Shown here piece after piece: positions 1-5,133 of a DNA stretch of 5,133 nt. The notes under the pieces were generated by a model. It searched no databases. It was not told the origin of the DNA and saw nothing but the letters and a program-made list of their open reading frames with translations. This stretch comes from Methanocalculus sp. (GTDB lineage Archaea > Halobacteriota > Methanomicrobia > Methanomicrobiales > Methanocorpusculaceae). Every line of letters starts with the position of its first letter. Positions within the stretch are counted from its first letter, which is position 1. Location: the NCBI RefSeq assembly GCF_029762515.1, contig NZ_JARVGN010000145.1, positions 1 to 5,133 of the forward strand, written 5' to 3'. Made by a program: the position numbers and the translations under genes.

Positions 1-1304
1 ACCCCGCTATAGAAGAGGTATCCGGATATGCCCCCCAGGATTATTATGATGATCCCGGGCTTGCAACGAGGATTATTCATCCTGATGATCGCCCCCTCCT
101 CGAGTCGTCCCTCTCCGAAGAGTCATCCGGGATACCCAGCAGATTCCGCTGGATTAGAAAGGATGGTGAGGTGATCTGGATCGAACAGCGGATTGTCCCG
201 ATTCATGATAAGGAAGGTGCCCGGATTGCAATCGAAGGAATTATACGTGATATTACCGGGATAAGGCAGGCAGAGCAGGAGGCGCTTCTTGAGACCGATA
301 CACGCTATCGGTCACTCTTTTCCTCAATGCATGACGGGTACGCACATCTTCAGCTGATCAGGGATTTTGATGGAAAACCATCAGATCTCAGGATAATTGA
401 ACTAAACCTCGCGATGGAGACGATCACCGGTCTTTCCTGTGAGGAGGCTATCGGCAAAACTCTCCTTGAGGCACTCCCGAATCTTGAAAAAGCCTGGATA
501 GAACGGTTTCATGCAACAGCAGATTCCGGTGAGCCTCATATGGCTGAATACCATCATCCGGGGCTGGATACCGACTATGAGGTACTGGTTTACAGCCCGG
601 GAAGAGGAGAATGTGCCCTCCTCTTCCATGATATCACCGAGAAGAAGAAGCGGGAGGAAGAGATGGCACAATCACTCCGGGAGAAGGAGACTCTCCTTAA
701 AGAGATCCACCATCGTGTCAAAAACAATATGCAGGTGATCTCAAGCCTCCTCATGCTTCAGAGAGAGAATATGCCGGATCCAATGATGCGTGAACTCTTC
801 AGGGAGAGTGAGAACCGTGTCTTCTCAATCGCACTTGTTCATGAAAAGCTCTATAGGTCAGAGAATCTCTCCCGTATTCATTATGGCGAGTACCTTGAGA
901 TGATGGGGGATCATATTCTGGCTTCACGGAATATCAGCTCTGAGATGATCACCCTGAAGATTGATGCATCTGATATCTATCTTCCAATCGATAATGCAGT
1001 CCCTCTCAGCCTGATCACCAATGAACTTCTGACAAACTCCTTAAAGCATGCGTATCCTGATGGAAGGAAGGGAACCATCAGGATCAATCTTCAGAAGAAA
1101 GGGGGAGATATCCTGTACCAGTTCAGTGATGATGGGATCGGTTTTCCGGATGAAATTGACTTTCAGAATACCACAACACTCGGGATGGAGCTTGTGAACA
1201 ACCTTGTCATGCAGCTGATGGGCAAAATCTCGTTGTATCGTGACGGGGGAACCAGATTTGAGATCATCTTTCCCCTCAAACCCAATGGAGAGGATGAAGA
1301 ATGA
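1..1304 (+). CDS. PAS-PAS-HisKA_2-HATPase_c sensor histidine kinase, 5' partial
   Basis: This is the C-terminal 433 residues of a sensor histidine kinase. The frame is open from base 3 to the left edge, so the true start lies outside the window. The in-frame GTG at 171 falls inside a PAS domain ('RWIRKDGE' before it, 'IEGIIRDIT' after it) and is not a start. Counting from base 3, PAS-A covers residues 1-92 and has the 'IIHPDD' and 'RDIT' landmarks. PAS-B covers about 101-216 ('MHDGYA', 'YSPGRGECALLFHDIT'). The HisKA_2 dimerisation helix contains 'EIHHRVKNNMQ' with H236/H237; the second His, followed by Arg, is the expected phosphoacceptor by analogy with HWE/HisKA_2 kinases. HATPase_c has the N box (E341, N345), G1 'DDGIGFP' (D376/D377) and G2 'TLGM'. 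No membrane segment is visible, so it is probably a cytoplasmic sensor. The ligand is unknown. It overlaps the next gene by 4 bases, which suggests that gene encodes its partner. Confidence 0.95.
   Translation, partial: PAIEEVSGYAPQDYYDDPGLATRIIHPDDRPLLESSLSEESSGIPSRFRWIRKDGEVIWIEQRIVPIHDKEGARIAIEGIIRDITGIRQAEQEALLETDTRYRSLFSSMHDGYAHLQLIRDFDGKPSDLRIIELNLAMETITGLSCEEAIGKTLLEALPNLEKAWIERFHATADSGEPHMAEYHHPGLDTDYEVLVYSPGRGECALLFHDITEKKKREEEMAQSLREKETLLKEIHHRVKNNMQVISSLLMLQRENMPDPMMRELFRESENRVFSIALVHEKLYRSENLSRIHYGEYLEMMGDHILASRNISSEMITLKIDASDIYLPIDNAVPLSLITNELLTNSLKHAYPDGRKGTIRINLQKKGGDILYQFSDDGIGFPDEIDFQNTTTLGMELVNNLVMQLMGKISLYRDGGTRFEIIFPLKPNGEDEE
303..1274 (+). repeat. paralogous PAS-HisKA_2-HATPase_c block, copy 1 (in the partial kinase)
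   Basis: These 324 codons align without any gap to 3751-4722 of the hybrid kinase. Both run from 'RYRSLF.SMHDGYA' to the end of the ATPase domain ('EI.FP'). In the 122-residue stretch from the phosphoacceptor His pair through 'PDGRKG' my hand count is 93 identical residues. DNA identity is patchy: short identical runs such as ATGCAGGTGATCTCAAGCCT are separated by synonymous changes. This points to an older duplication under purifying selection rather than a recent copy. Confidence 0.85.
600..627. repeat. perfect 10-bp inverted repeat inside the first kinase gene
   Basis: GGAAGAGGAG (600-609) and CTCCTCTTCC (618-627) are perfect reverse complements around an 8-base loop, within the PAS-B codons for 'PGRGECALLF'. 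The paralogous stretch in the hybrid kinase (about 4049-4076) encodes nearly the same peptide but does not keep the stem. The stem is therefore not forced by the protein sequence. Function is unknown, and it may be chance in a purine-rich region. Confidence 0.45.
1287..1293 (+). promoter_or_regulatory. Shine-Dalgarno-like site for the REC-PAS-PAS gene
   Basis: GGAGAGG ends 7 bases before the ATG at 1301 and can pair with the anti-Shine-Dalgarno end of 16S rRNA. It lies in the last codons of the kinase gene. Together with the ATGA stop/start overlap (1301-1304) it suggests reinitiation or translational coupling of the regulator to the kinase. The two downstream genes lack such a site. Confidence 0.6.
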
Positions 1305-2419
1305 GTGAAGCAATCATAATGATCGTTGAAGATGAAGCCGTCACCGCAATGGCTTTGAAGAGAAGCCTGACGAATATGGGCTATTCGGTCTGCGGGGTCT
1401 TTCCAACAGGGGAACAGGCCGTAACGAAGGCAGCTGAACTGAAGCCTGACCTGATCCTGATGGATATCAAGCTTGCAGGGAAGATGACAGGTATCAATGC
1501 AGCCGCAGAAATCCGGGCAACAAGCACAGTTCCTGTCATTTACCTGACGGCATTTTCAGATGATCGGGTGGTGAATGCCGCAAAGGTGACCGGGCCGTTT
1601 GGCTATATCCTGAAGCCGGTCCGGGAGCAGGAGCTGAAGACGACCATCGAGACGGCATTGTACAAGCATGCGATGGATATGAACCTGAGGGAGCATCAGG
1701 AGACGATTCGTGTCCTTCTGAATGCAACGCCGGATATACACTTCTTAATCGATACTGAGAAATCGATCCTCATGGCAAATCAGGCTCTTGCAAAAAAAGC
1801 GGGAAAAACGGTGAAAGAGCTTGTTGGTTCAAATGTGTACGATCTGGTCTCCTCCGGCTACCTCTCCCCCAGGATGGCCGGCCATTCATTACAGCCCGGA
1901 CAGAGCAAAGGAGAGTCATTTATCGAGCAGTTGAACGAGCACTGGTATGACGTCGGGATCTATCCTATCGCAAGTCCGAAAGGCACCATATCAAAATATG
2001 CGGTTCATATCCATGATATCACCCGAATAAAGGTGATGGAAGAGAAACTAAGGCAGAATGAAGAGTTTTTCAAGTCTATCATCGACGATGTTGCGGATGT
2101 TATCGTTATCCTGAATGATGATGGCACACTCCGGCAAAAAAGCCCTTCACTGAACAGATACCTCGGATATTCGGAAGATACGATCCCGGGAATGAGGCTC
2201 TGGAATTATATTCATGATGACAGCCTTGCGGTAATCGAGAAGCTCTTTCATGATCTCGGGAAAAACCCGCTTGGCGTTCAGCCCTTCTCTCTGGTCTTCA
2301 GATCAGCTGATGGAAAGCCGGTTTATATCCGGGGAATCCTCAGTGATCATTCCGATGATGCCGATTACCTCTTTGATGGTCTGGTGCTGACCGGATGGGT
2401 GAGAAAAGAGCAGAAATAA
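1301..2419 (+). CDS. response regulator, REC-PAS-PAS
   Basis: This is a complete 372-residue response regulator with no recognisable DNA-binding or catalytic output. The REC domain spans about residues 4-122. It has the acidic pocket E10/D11 (plus E12), phosphoacceptor D55 in 'LILMDIKLAG', T83 in 'VIYLTAFSDD' and K105 in 'PFGYILKP'. The 'MDI.L.G.MTGI.AA.EI' and 'PFGYILKP' pattern is the REC subtype usually paired with HisKA_2 kinases, which fits the kinase immediately upstream. PAS-1 is about 130-243 ('LLNATPDIHFLID', ending 'HIHDITRIK'). PAS-2 is about 251-368 ('FFKSIIDDVADVIVIL', 'YIHDDS') and closes the protein. The ATG at 1301 is supported by the overlap with the kinase stop, by the upstream GGAGAGG, and by the REC fold starting at once. 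Its role is inferred: phosphorylation by the upstream kinase, then output through PAS-mediated protein contacts. The effector is unknown. Confidence 0.93.
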   Translation: MSEAIIMIVEDEAVTAMALKRSLTNMGYSVCGVFPTGEQAVTKAAELKPDLILMDIKLAGKMTGINAAAEIRATSTVPVIYLTAFSDDRVVNAAKVTGPFGYILKPVREQELKTTIETALYKHAMDMNLREHQETIRVLLNATPDIHFLIDTEKSILMANQALAKKAGKTVKELVGSNVYDLVSSGYLSPRMAGHSLQPGQSKGESFIEQLNEHWYDVGIYPIASPKGTISKYAVHIHDITRIKVMEEKLRQNEEFFKSIIDDVADVIVILNDDGTLRQKSPSLNRYLGYSEDTIPGMRLWNYIHDDSLAVIEKLFHDLGKNPLGVQPFSLVFRSADGKPVYIRGILSDHSDDADYLFDGLVLTGWVRKEQK

Positions 2420-2455
2420 TCGGATCTGAATCATTTGAAAAGATAGTATTATTTC
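2413..2455. repeat. 8-bp inverted repeat spanning the gap after the REC-PAS-PAS gene
   Basis: GAAATAAT (2413-2420, covering the TAA stop) and ATTATTTC (2448-2455, within the putative TATA element) are perfect reverse complements 27 bases apart. The arms are AT-only apart from one terminal pair, so any hairpin would be weak. It could be an operator-like palindrome over the promoter or simply the result of local AT richness. The equivalent site before the next gene has no matching left arm. Confidence 0.3.
2443..2455 (+). promoter_or_regulatory. putative archaeal TATA element, near-leaderless promoter of the hybrid kinase gene
   Basis: ATAGTATTATTTC lies in the gap after the REC-PAS-PAS gene and starts 36 bases before the ATG at 2479. 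The same 13 bases recur 34 bases before the next gene's ATG. A purine-rich GAAAAG (2437-2442) sits where a BRE would be expected. Archaeal TATA boxes usually centre about 25-30 bases before the transcription start, which places initiation within a few bases of the ATG. The TATA role and the leaderless transcript are inferred from position and repetition. Confidence 0.6.
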
Positions 2456-2478
2456 CTGTGAATGCTGAAATCGTCTCT

Positions 2479-4800
2479 ATGCCAAACTCCGTGGATTCTC
2501 CGATCAGGATTCTGTATGTTGATGACGAACCGGGGCTCCTGATCATCGGTAAAAAACATCTGGAGAAGAGCGGGGAGTTTCTGGTTATTGGTTGCGAGAG
2601 TGCCCTTGATGCGATAGCTCTCCTGAAAAAAGAGCACTATGATGCGATCATCTCGGATTTTCAGATGCCAAAATGCGATGGCATCTCATTTCTGAAATAT
2701 CTTCGGGAGAAGGGAGATGAGACGCCCTTCATCATTCTGACGGGAAAGGGCCGGGAAGAGGTGGTGATCGAAGCACTGAACAATGGAGCAGACTTCTATC
2801 TTGAAAAGGGTGGAGATCTGAGGGCACAGTTTGCTGAACTCATCAATATTATCAGGTACGCTACATCAAAGAAGAGGAGTGAGGATGCACTCAGGGAGAG
2901 TGAGGAGCGGTATAGGAATGTCGTCGAAGATCAGACCGAACTGATCTGCCGGTTTGCTGCAGATGGAAGAGTAATCTTTACAAATGATGCCTATTGCCGG
3001 TATTTCGGGGTTCCCTGCAAAGAAATCGTCGGGAGCAGGTTCAAGCCGGTGATTCATCCGGATGATTCAGGGAAGGTTTATCGTCTCTTCTCTTCGCTCA
3101 CAAAGGCTAACCCGAATGGAACTATTGACCAGCGGACGATCATGCCTGACGGACGTATCCTCTGGCAGCGATGGGACACAAGGGCGATCTTTGATGAAAA
3201 TGGTTCAATACGGGAATTCCAGTCTGTCGGGCGGGATATCACCGATCTGATGGAACGGGATCTGGAACTGAAGAGGGCGAATGAAGAGATCCTTGCTGCA
3301 TACGAGCAACTGACAGCGATTGAAGAGGAACTGCGGGTACAGTACGATGAGCTGAAGACAACCGAAACTGCTCTTCTGAAGAGCGAGGGTCTTCAGCGGC
3401 TTATCCTGCAATCGCTTCCTGATTTTCTGATCAGGTTTGATCGGGAAGGGACATATCTTGACATCCTCAATTATCAGGAAGATCTCCTGATTCTCCCAAA
3501 AGACGAAGTGATCGGCCGCCGGGTAACAGATGTGATATCCGGGGAGATTGGAGTTCAGATGATTCAGGGGGTCCGATCGGCAATTGACAGGAATGAATTA
3601 CAGACCCTGGAATACACCCTCCCTGTCCCGGCGGGAATATGCCATTTTGAAGCAAGGATTGTTCCCTACACAGAGAATGAAGTGATCGCTCTTATTCGTG
3701 ATATCACTGATAAAAGAAAGGCAGAGGAAGCGGTTATTGAGAGTGAAAAACGCTACCGGTCACTTTTTGAGTCAATGCACGATGGGTATGCCCTCCATCG
3801 GGTGCGTCCTGATCCGGATGATGGTGGTGCTGTTATTCACATTCTTGATGTCAATCCCTCTTTTGAAAAGCTGGTTGGAATGCCACGCGATCTGGTTGTC
3901 GGGAAGTTGCTCACCGACGTACTTCCGGAGGCAGATCCGCATCTCTTCGAACAGATTATACACACAGCTAAAACCGGAGAATCTGCGGTCTTTGAGATCC
4001 GGTTGAATGATCCCGTGCGCTACGTTTTCGTCTCTGTTTACAGCCCGGGAGCAGGTGAGTGTGCCACACTCTTCCAGGATATCACAGAAAAGAAGATGCG
4101 GGATGAAGAGACGAAACAATCTCTCAGGGAAAAAGAGATCCTCTTAAAAGAGATCCATCACCGCGTGAAAAATAACATGCAGGTGATCTCAAGCCTGCTG
4201 ATGCTCCAGAAAGAGACGATCCCAGATCCGGAGATGAGGGAGCTCTTCTCCCAGAGCGAGAGCAGGGTCTATTCGATCGCCCTTGTTCACGAGAAACTCT
4301 ACCAGTCAGAGAATCTCTCACGGATTGAGTATGGGGAATACCTCTCCATGATGGGGGAGTACATCTTCTCATCCCGCCAGGTGAGGACCGGGACGATTGC
4401 CCTTGATATCCATGCAGATGGTATCTACCTCTCAATCGACAAGGCCGTCCCGCTCAGCCTGATTACAAACGAGCTGCTGACAAACTCCTTAAAACATGCC
4501 TTCCCCGATGGCAGGAAGGGCACTATTACAATTAGAGTAGAGAAGAAGGAGAATACAATCATATACCGGTTTTCTGATGACGGAATCGGGTTTCCAGCTG
4601 ATATCGACTTTGAGGATACCCAGACGCTCGGGATGCAGCTCATCACAAGCCTCGTCAACCAGCTGCTTGGGACGATAAATCTCAGGCGGGAGAAGGGCAC
4701 TGCCTATGAGATCGTATTTCCGGTTGATCCGGATGGGGAAGAGTCCGGGGATTCAGAAGAAGAGAAGGCCGTTCAAACCGCTGGATTACAGAATAAATAG
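2479..4800 (+). CDS. hybrid sensor histidine kinase, REC-PAS-coiled coil-PAS-PAS-HisKA_2-HATPase_c
   Basis: This is a 773-residue soluble kinase headed by its own receiver. REC, about residues 8-128: D15/D16, phosphoacceptor D60 in 'IISDFQMP', T88 in 'FIILTG', K110 in 'YLEKGGD'. PAS-1, 135-255: 'ELICRFAADG', 'VIHPDD', 'VGRDIT'. A charged heptad-like linker, 256-303 ('ANEEILAAYEQLTAIEEEL'), is probably a coiled coil. PAS-2, 304-413: 'LPDFLIRFDREG', 'LIRDIT'. PAS-3, 425-540: 'MHDGYA', 'YSPGAGEC', 'FQDIT'. HisKA_2: H560/H561 in 'EIHHRVKNN', with H561 the likelier phosphoacceptor. HATPase_c: N box N664/E665/N669, G1 'DDGIGFP' (D700/D701), G2 'TLGM'. An acidic tail follows (750-762). I chose ATG 2479 because the putative promoter sits 24-36 bases before it and REC begins 8 residues later. 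The in-frame ATG at 2395 would add 28 residues outside the REC fold, overlap the previous gene and lack a clear ribosome site. Signal input is unknown. REC may take phosphate from another kinase and gate autophosphorylation. Confidence 0.93.
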   Translation: MPNSVDSPIRILYVDDEPGLLIIGKKHLEKSGEFLVIGCESALDAIALLKKEHYDAIISDFQMPKCDGISFLKYLREKGDETPFIILTGKGREEVVIEALNNGADFYLEKGGDLRAQFAELINIIRYATSKKRSEDALRESEERYRNVVEDQTELICRFAADGRVIFTNDAYCRYFGVPCKEIVGSRFKPVIHPDDSGKVYRLFSSLTKANPNGTIDQRTIMPDGRILWQRWDTRAIFDENGSIREFQSVGRDITDLMERDLELKRANEEILAAYEQLTAIEEELRVQYDELKTTETALLKSEGLQRLILQSLPDFLIRFDREGTYLDILNYQEDLLILPKDEVIGRRVTDVISGEIGVQMIQGVRSAIDRNELQTLEYTLPVPAGICHFEARIVPYTENEVIALIRDITDKRKAEEAVIESEKRYRSLFESMHDGYALHRVRPDPDDGGAVIHILDVNPSFEKLVGMPRDLVVGKLLTDVLPEADPHLFEQIIHTAKTGESAVFEIRLNDPVRYVFVSVYSPGAGECATLFQDITEKKMRDEETKQSLREKEILLKEIHHRVKNNMQVISSLLMLQKETIPDPEMRELFSQSESRVYSIALVHEKLYQSENLSRIEYGEYLSMMGEYIFSSRQVRTGTIALDIHADGIYLSIDKAVPLSLITNELLTNSLKHAFPDGRKGTITIRVEKKENTIIYRFSDDGIGFPADIDFEDTQTLGMQLITSLVNQLLGTINLRREKGTAYEIVFPVDPDGEESGDSEEEKAVQTAGLQNK
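3751..4722 (+). repeat. paralogous PAS-HisKA_2-HATPase_c block, copy 2 (in the hybrid kinase)
   Basis: This is the partner of 303-1274, with the same length and no gap. Its kinase core is much better conserved than its PAS part, where the sensor strands differ in most positions ('HLQLIRDF' against 'LHRVRPDP'). The catalytic machinery is therefore shared, while the signal-sensing surface has diverged. The regions before the block in the two genes are not obviously related to each other. Confidence 0.85.
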
Positions 4801-4809
4801 TATTATTTC
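4797..4809 (+). promoter_or_regulatory. putative archaeal TATA element, near-leaderless promoter of the last gene
   Basis: This is a second exact copy of ATAGTATTATTTC. It starts 34 bases before the ATG at 4831 and contains the TAG stop of the hybrid kinase (4798-4800). With an archaeal TATA-to-start spacing, transcription would begin within a few bases of the ATG. No Shine-Dalgarno sequence is seen in the pyrimidine-rich stretch 4807-4830. Having the same word at nearly the same distance from two paralogous starts is the main support. Confidence 0.6.
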
Positions 4810-4830
4810 TACTCACACCGATTCCTCTTC

Positions 4831-5133
4831 ATGCCAGTCTCGGGTCCGGGATCTGCTCCGATCTCCATCCTCTATATTGAAGATGAACCCGCACTTCTGG
4901 AGATTGGAAAACTCTTCCTGGAGGAGGATCTGCTTCTTTCGGTTGTTACCTGTGAAAATGTTCCTGATTCGATCATTTTACTCAAAGAGCGGCAGTTTGA
5001 TGCCATCATCTCAGATTACCAGATGCCGGGGATGAATGGGATCGATTTTCTGAAGTACCTCAGGGAGAAGGGTGATCGGACGCCTTTCATTATCTTAACC
5101 GGGCAAAGCCGGGAAGAGGTGGTGATCGAGGCT
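4831..5133 (+). CDS. REC-headed two-component protein, 3' partial
   Basis: The first 101 codons of a gene that runs off the right edge encode most of a receiver domain. Residues visible are E17/D18 (plus E19) of the acidic pocket, phosphoacceptor D62 in 'IISDYQMPGMNG', T90 in 'FIILTG' and the following 'SREEVVIEA'. The alpha-4 to alpha-5 end with the conserved Lys lies beyond the window. It closely resembles the REC of the preceding hybrid kinase ('FLKYLREKGD.TPFIILTG' shared). It starts in the same way: ATGCC behind the shared 13-base element, with a short Ser/Gly/Pro leader before the first REC strand. By analogy the missing part may hold PAS domains and perhaps a HisKA_2 kinase, but a stand-alone REC or REC-PAS regulator is equally compatible. 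The role is inferred: phosphoacceptor in the same signalling cluster. Confidence 0.88.
   Translation, partial: MPVSGPGSAPISILYIEDEPALLEIGKLFLEEDLLLSVVTCENVPDSIILLKERQFDAIISDYQMPGMNGIDFLKYLREKGDRTPFIILTGQSREEVVIEA

Noticed and set aside
171..1304. First kinase as a 377-residue gene starting at GTG 171
   Set aside because: The same frame is open back to base 3 and encodes a recognisable PAS domain that GTG 171 would cut in half. The gene is truncated by the window edge and does not start here.
2395..2478. N-terminal extension of 28 residues on the hybrid kinase from ATG 2395
   Set aside because: It would overlap the previous gene by 25 bases, has no convincing ribosome site and lies outside the REC fold. 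It also contains the putative promoter word. ATG 2479 is preferred, though 2395 is not excluded.
4124..4435. Antisense open frame opposite the HisKA_2 region (and similar ones opposite 402-671, 1041-1313, 3772-4119 and 4425-4700)
   Set aside because: These are shadows of conserved kinase and PAS codons. Their translations are Ser/Arg/Pro-rich or lack any domain pattern, and no promoter or ribosome site supports them.
4801..4830. Rho-independent style or T-tract terminator after the hybrid kinase
   Set aside because: TATTATTTCT is short and interrupted, with no adjacent GC stem. The exact repeat of the word before another gene start fits a promoter better.
4706..5035. A 109-codon + strand open frame across the end of the hybrid kinase and the start of the next gene
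   Set aside because: It lies in a different frame from both real genes, whose domain motifs (ATPase end, REC start) are unmistakable. Its own translation shows no recognisable domain.
1..5133. Mobile element, CRISPR array, tRNA or toxin-antitoxin genes
   Set aside because: No transposase motifs, terminal repeats, spaced direct repeats or cloverleaf-like sequences were seen. Coding sequence fills the window except for two gaps of 59 and 30 bases.

Overview
The window is a dense, single-strand run of soluble (cytoplasmic) two-component signalling genes, most likely from a methanogenic archaeon of the class Methanomicrobia. Three things suggest this. The receiver (REC) domains of the third and fourth genes carry the signature 'GREEVVIEAL..GADFY..KGGD', which I associate with methanogen and haloarchaeal REC-PAS proteins. 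The kinases are multi-PAS proteins with a HisKA_2 core ('EIHHRVKNNMQVISSLLMLQ'). The gene starts look like archaeal leaderless promoters. Base composition is moderate, roughly half GC by eye. The genus cannot be named from the sequence alone.

Layout, all on the + strand. (1) 1-1304: the 3' part of a histidine kinase that enters from the left edge (PAS, PAS, HisKA_2, HATPase_c). (2) 1301-2419: a complete REC-PAS-PAS response regulator whose start overlaps the kinase stop as ATGA, with a Shine-Dalgarno-like sequence, so it is probably translationally coupled. (3) 2479-4800: a complete hybrid protein, REC-PAS-coiled coil-PAS-PAS-HisKA_2-HATPase_c. (4) 4831 to the right edge: the first 101 codons of another REC-headed protein of the same type as gene 3. 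The two gaps (2420-2478 and 4801-4830) carry the same 13-base AT-rich word, 36 and 34 bases before an ATGCC start. I read these as paired TATA elements of nearly leaderless transcripts. This moves the start of gene 3 from the first in-frame ATG at 2395 to 2479.

The last 324 codons of homology in genes 1 and 3 (final PAS plus kinase core) are ungapped paralogues with different N-terminal halves. The REC heads of genes 3 and 4 are also paralogues. The locus therefore looks like a tandemly expanded phosphorelay cluster. Genes 1 and 2 look like a classic kinase/regulator pair. Genes 3 and 4 look like kinases gated by their own receivers, which could take phosphate from gene 1 or from each other. 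No DNA-binding or enzymatic output domain, membrane segment, RNA gene, CRISPR array or mobile element is visible.
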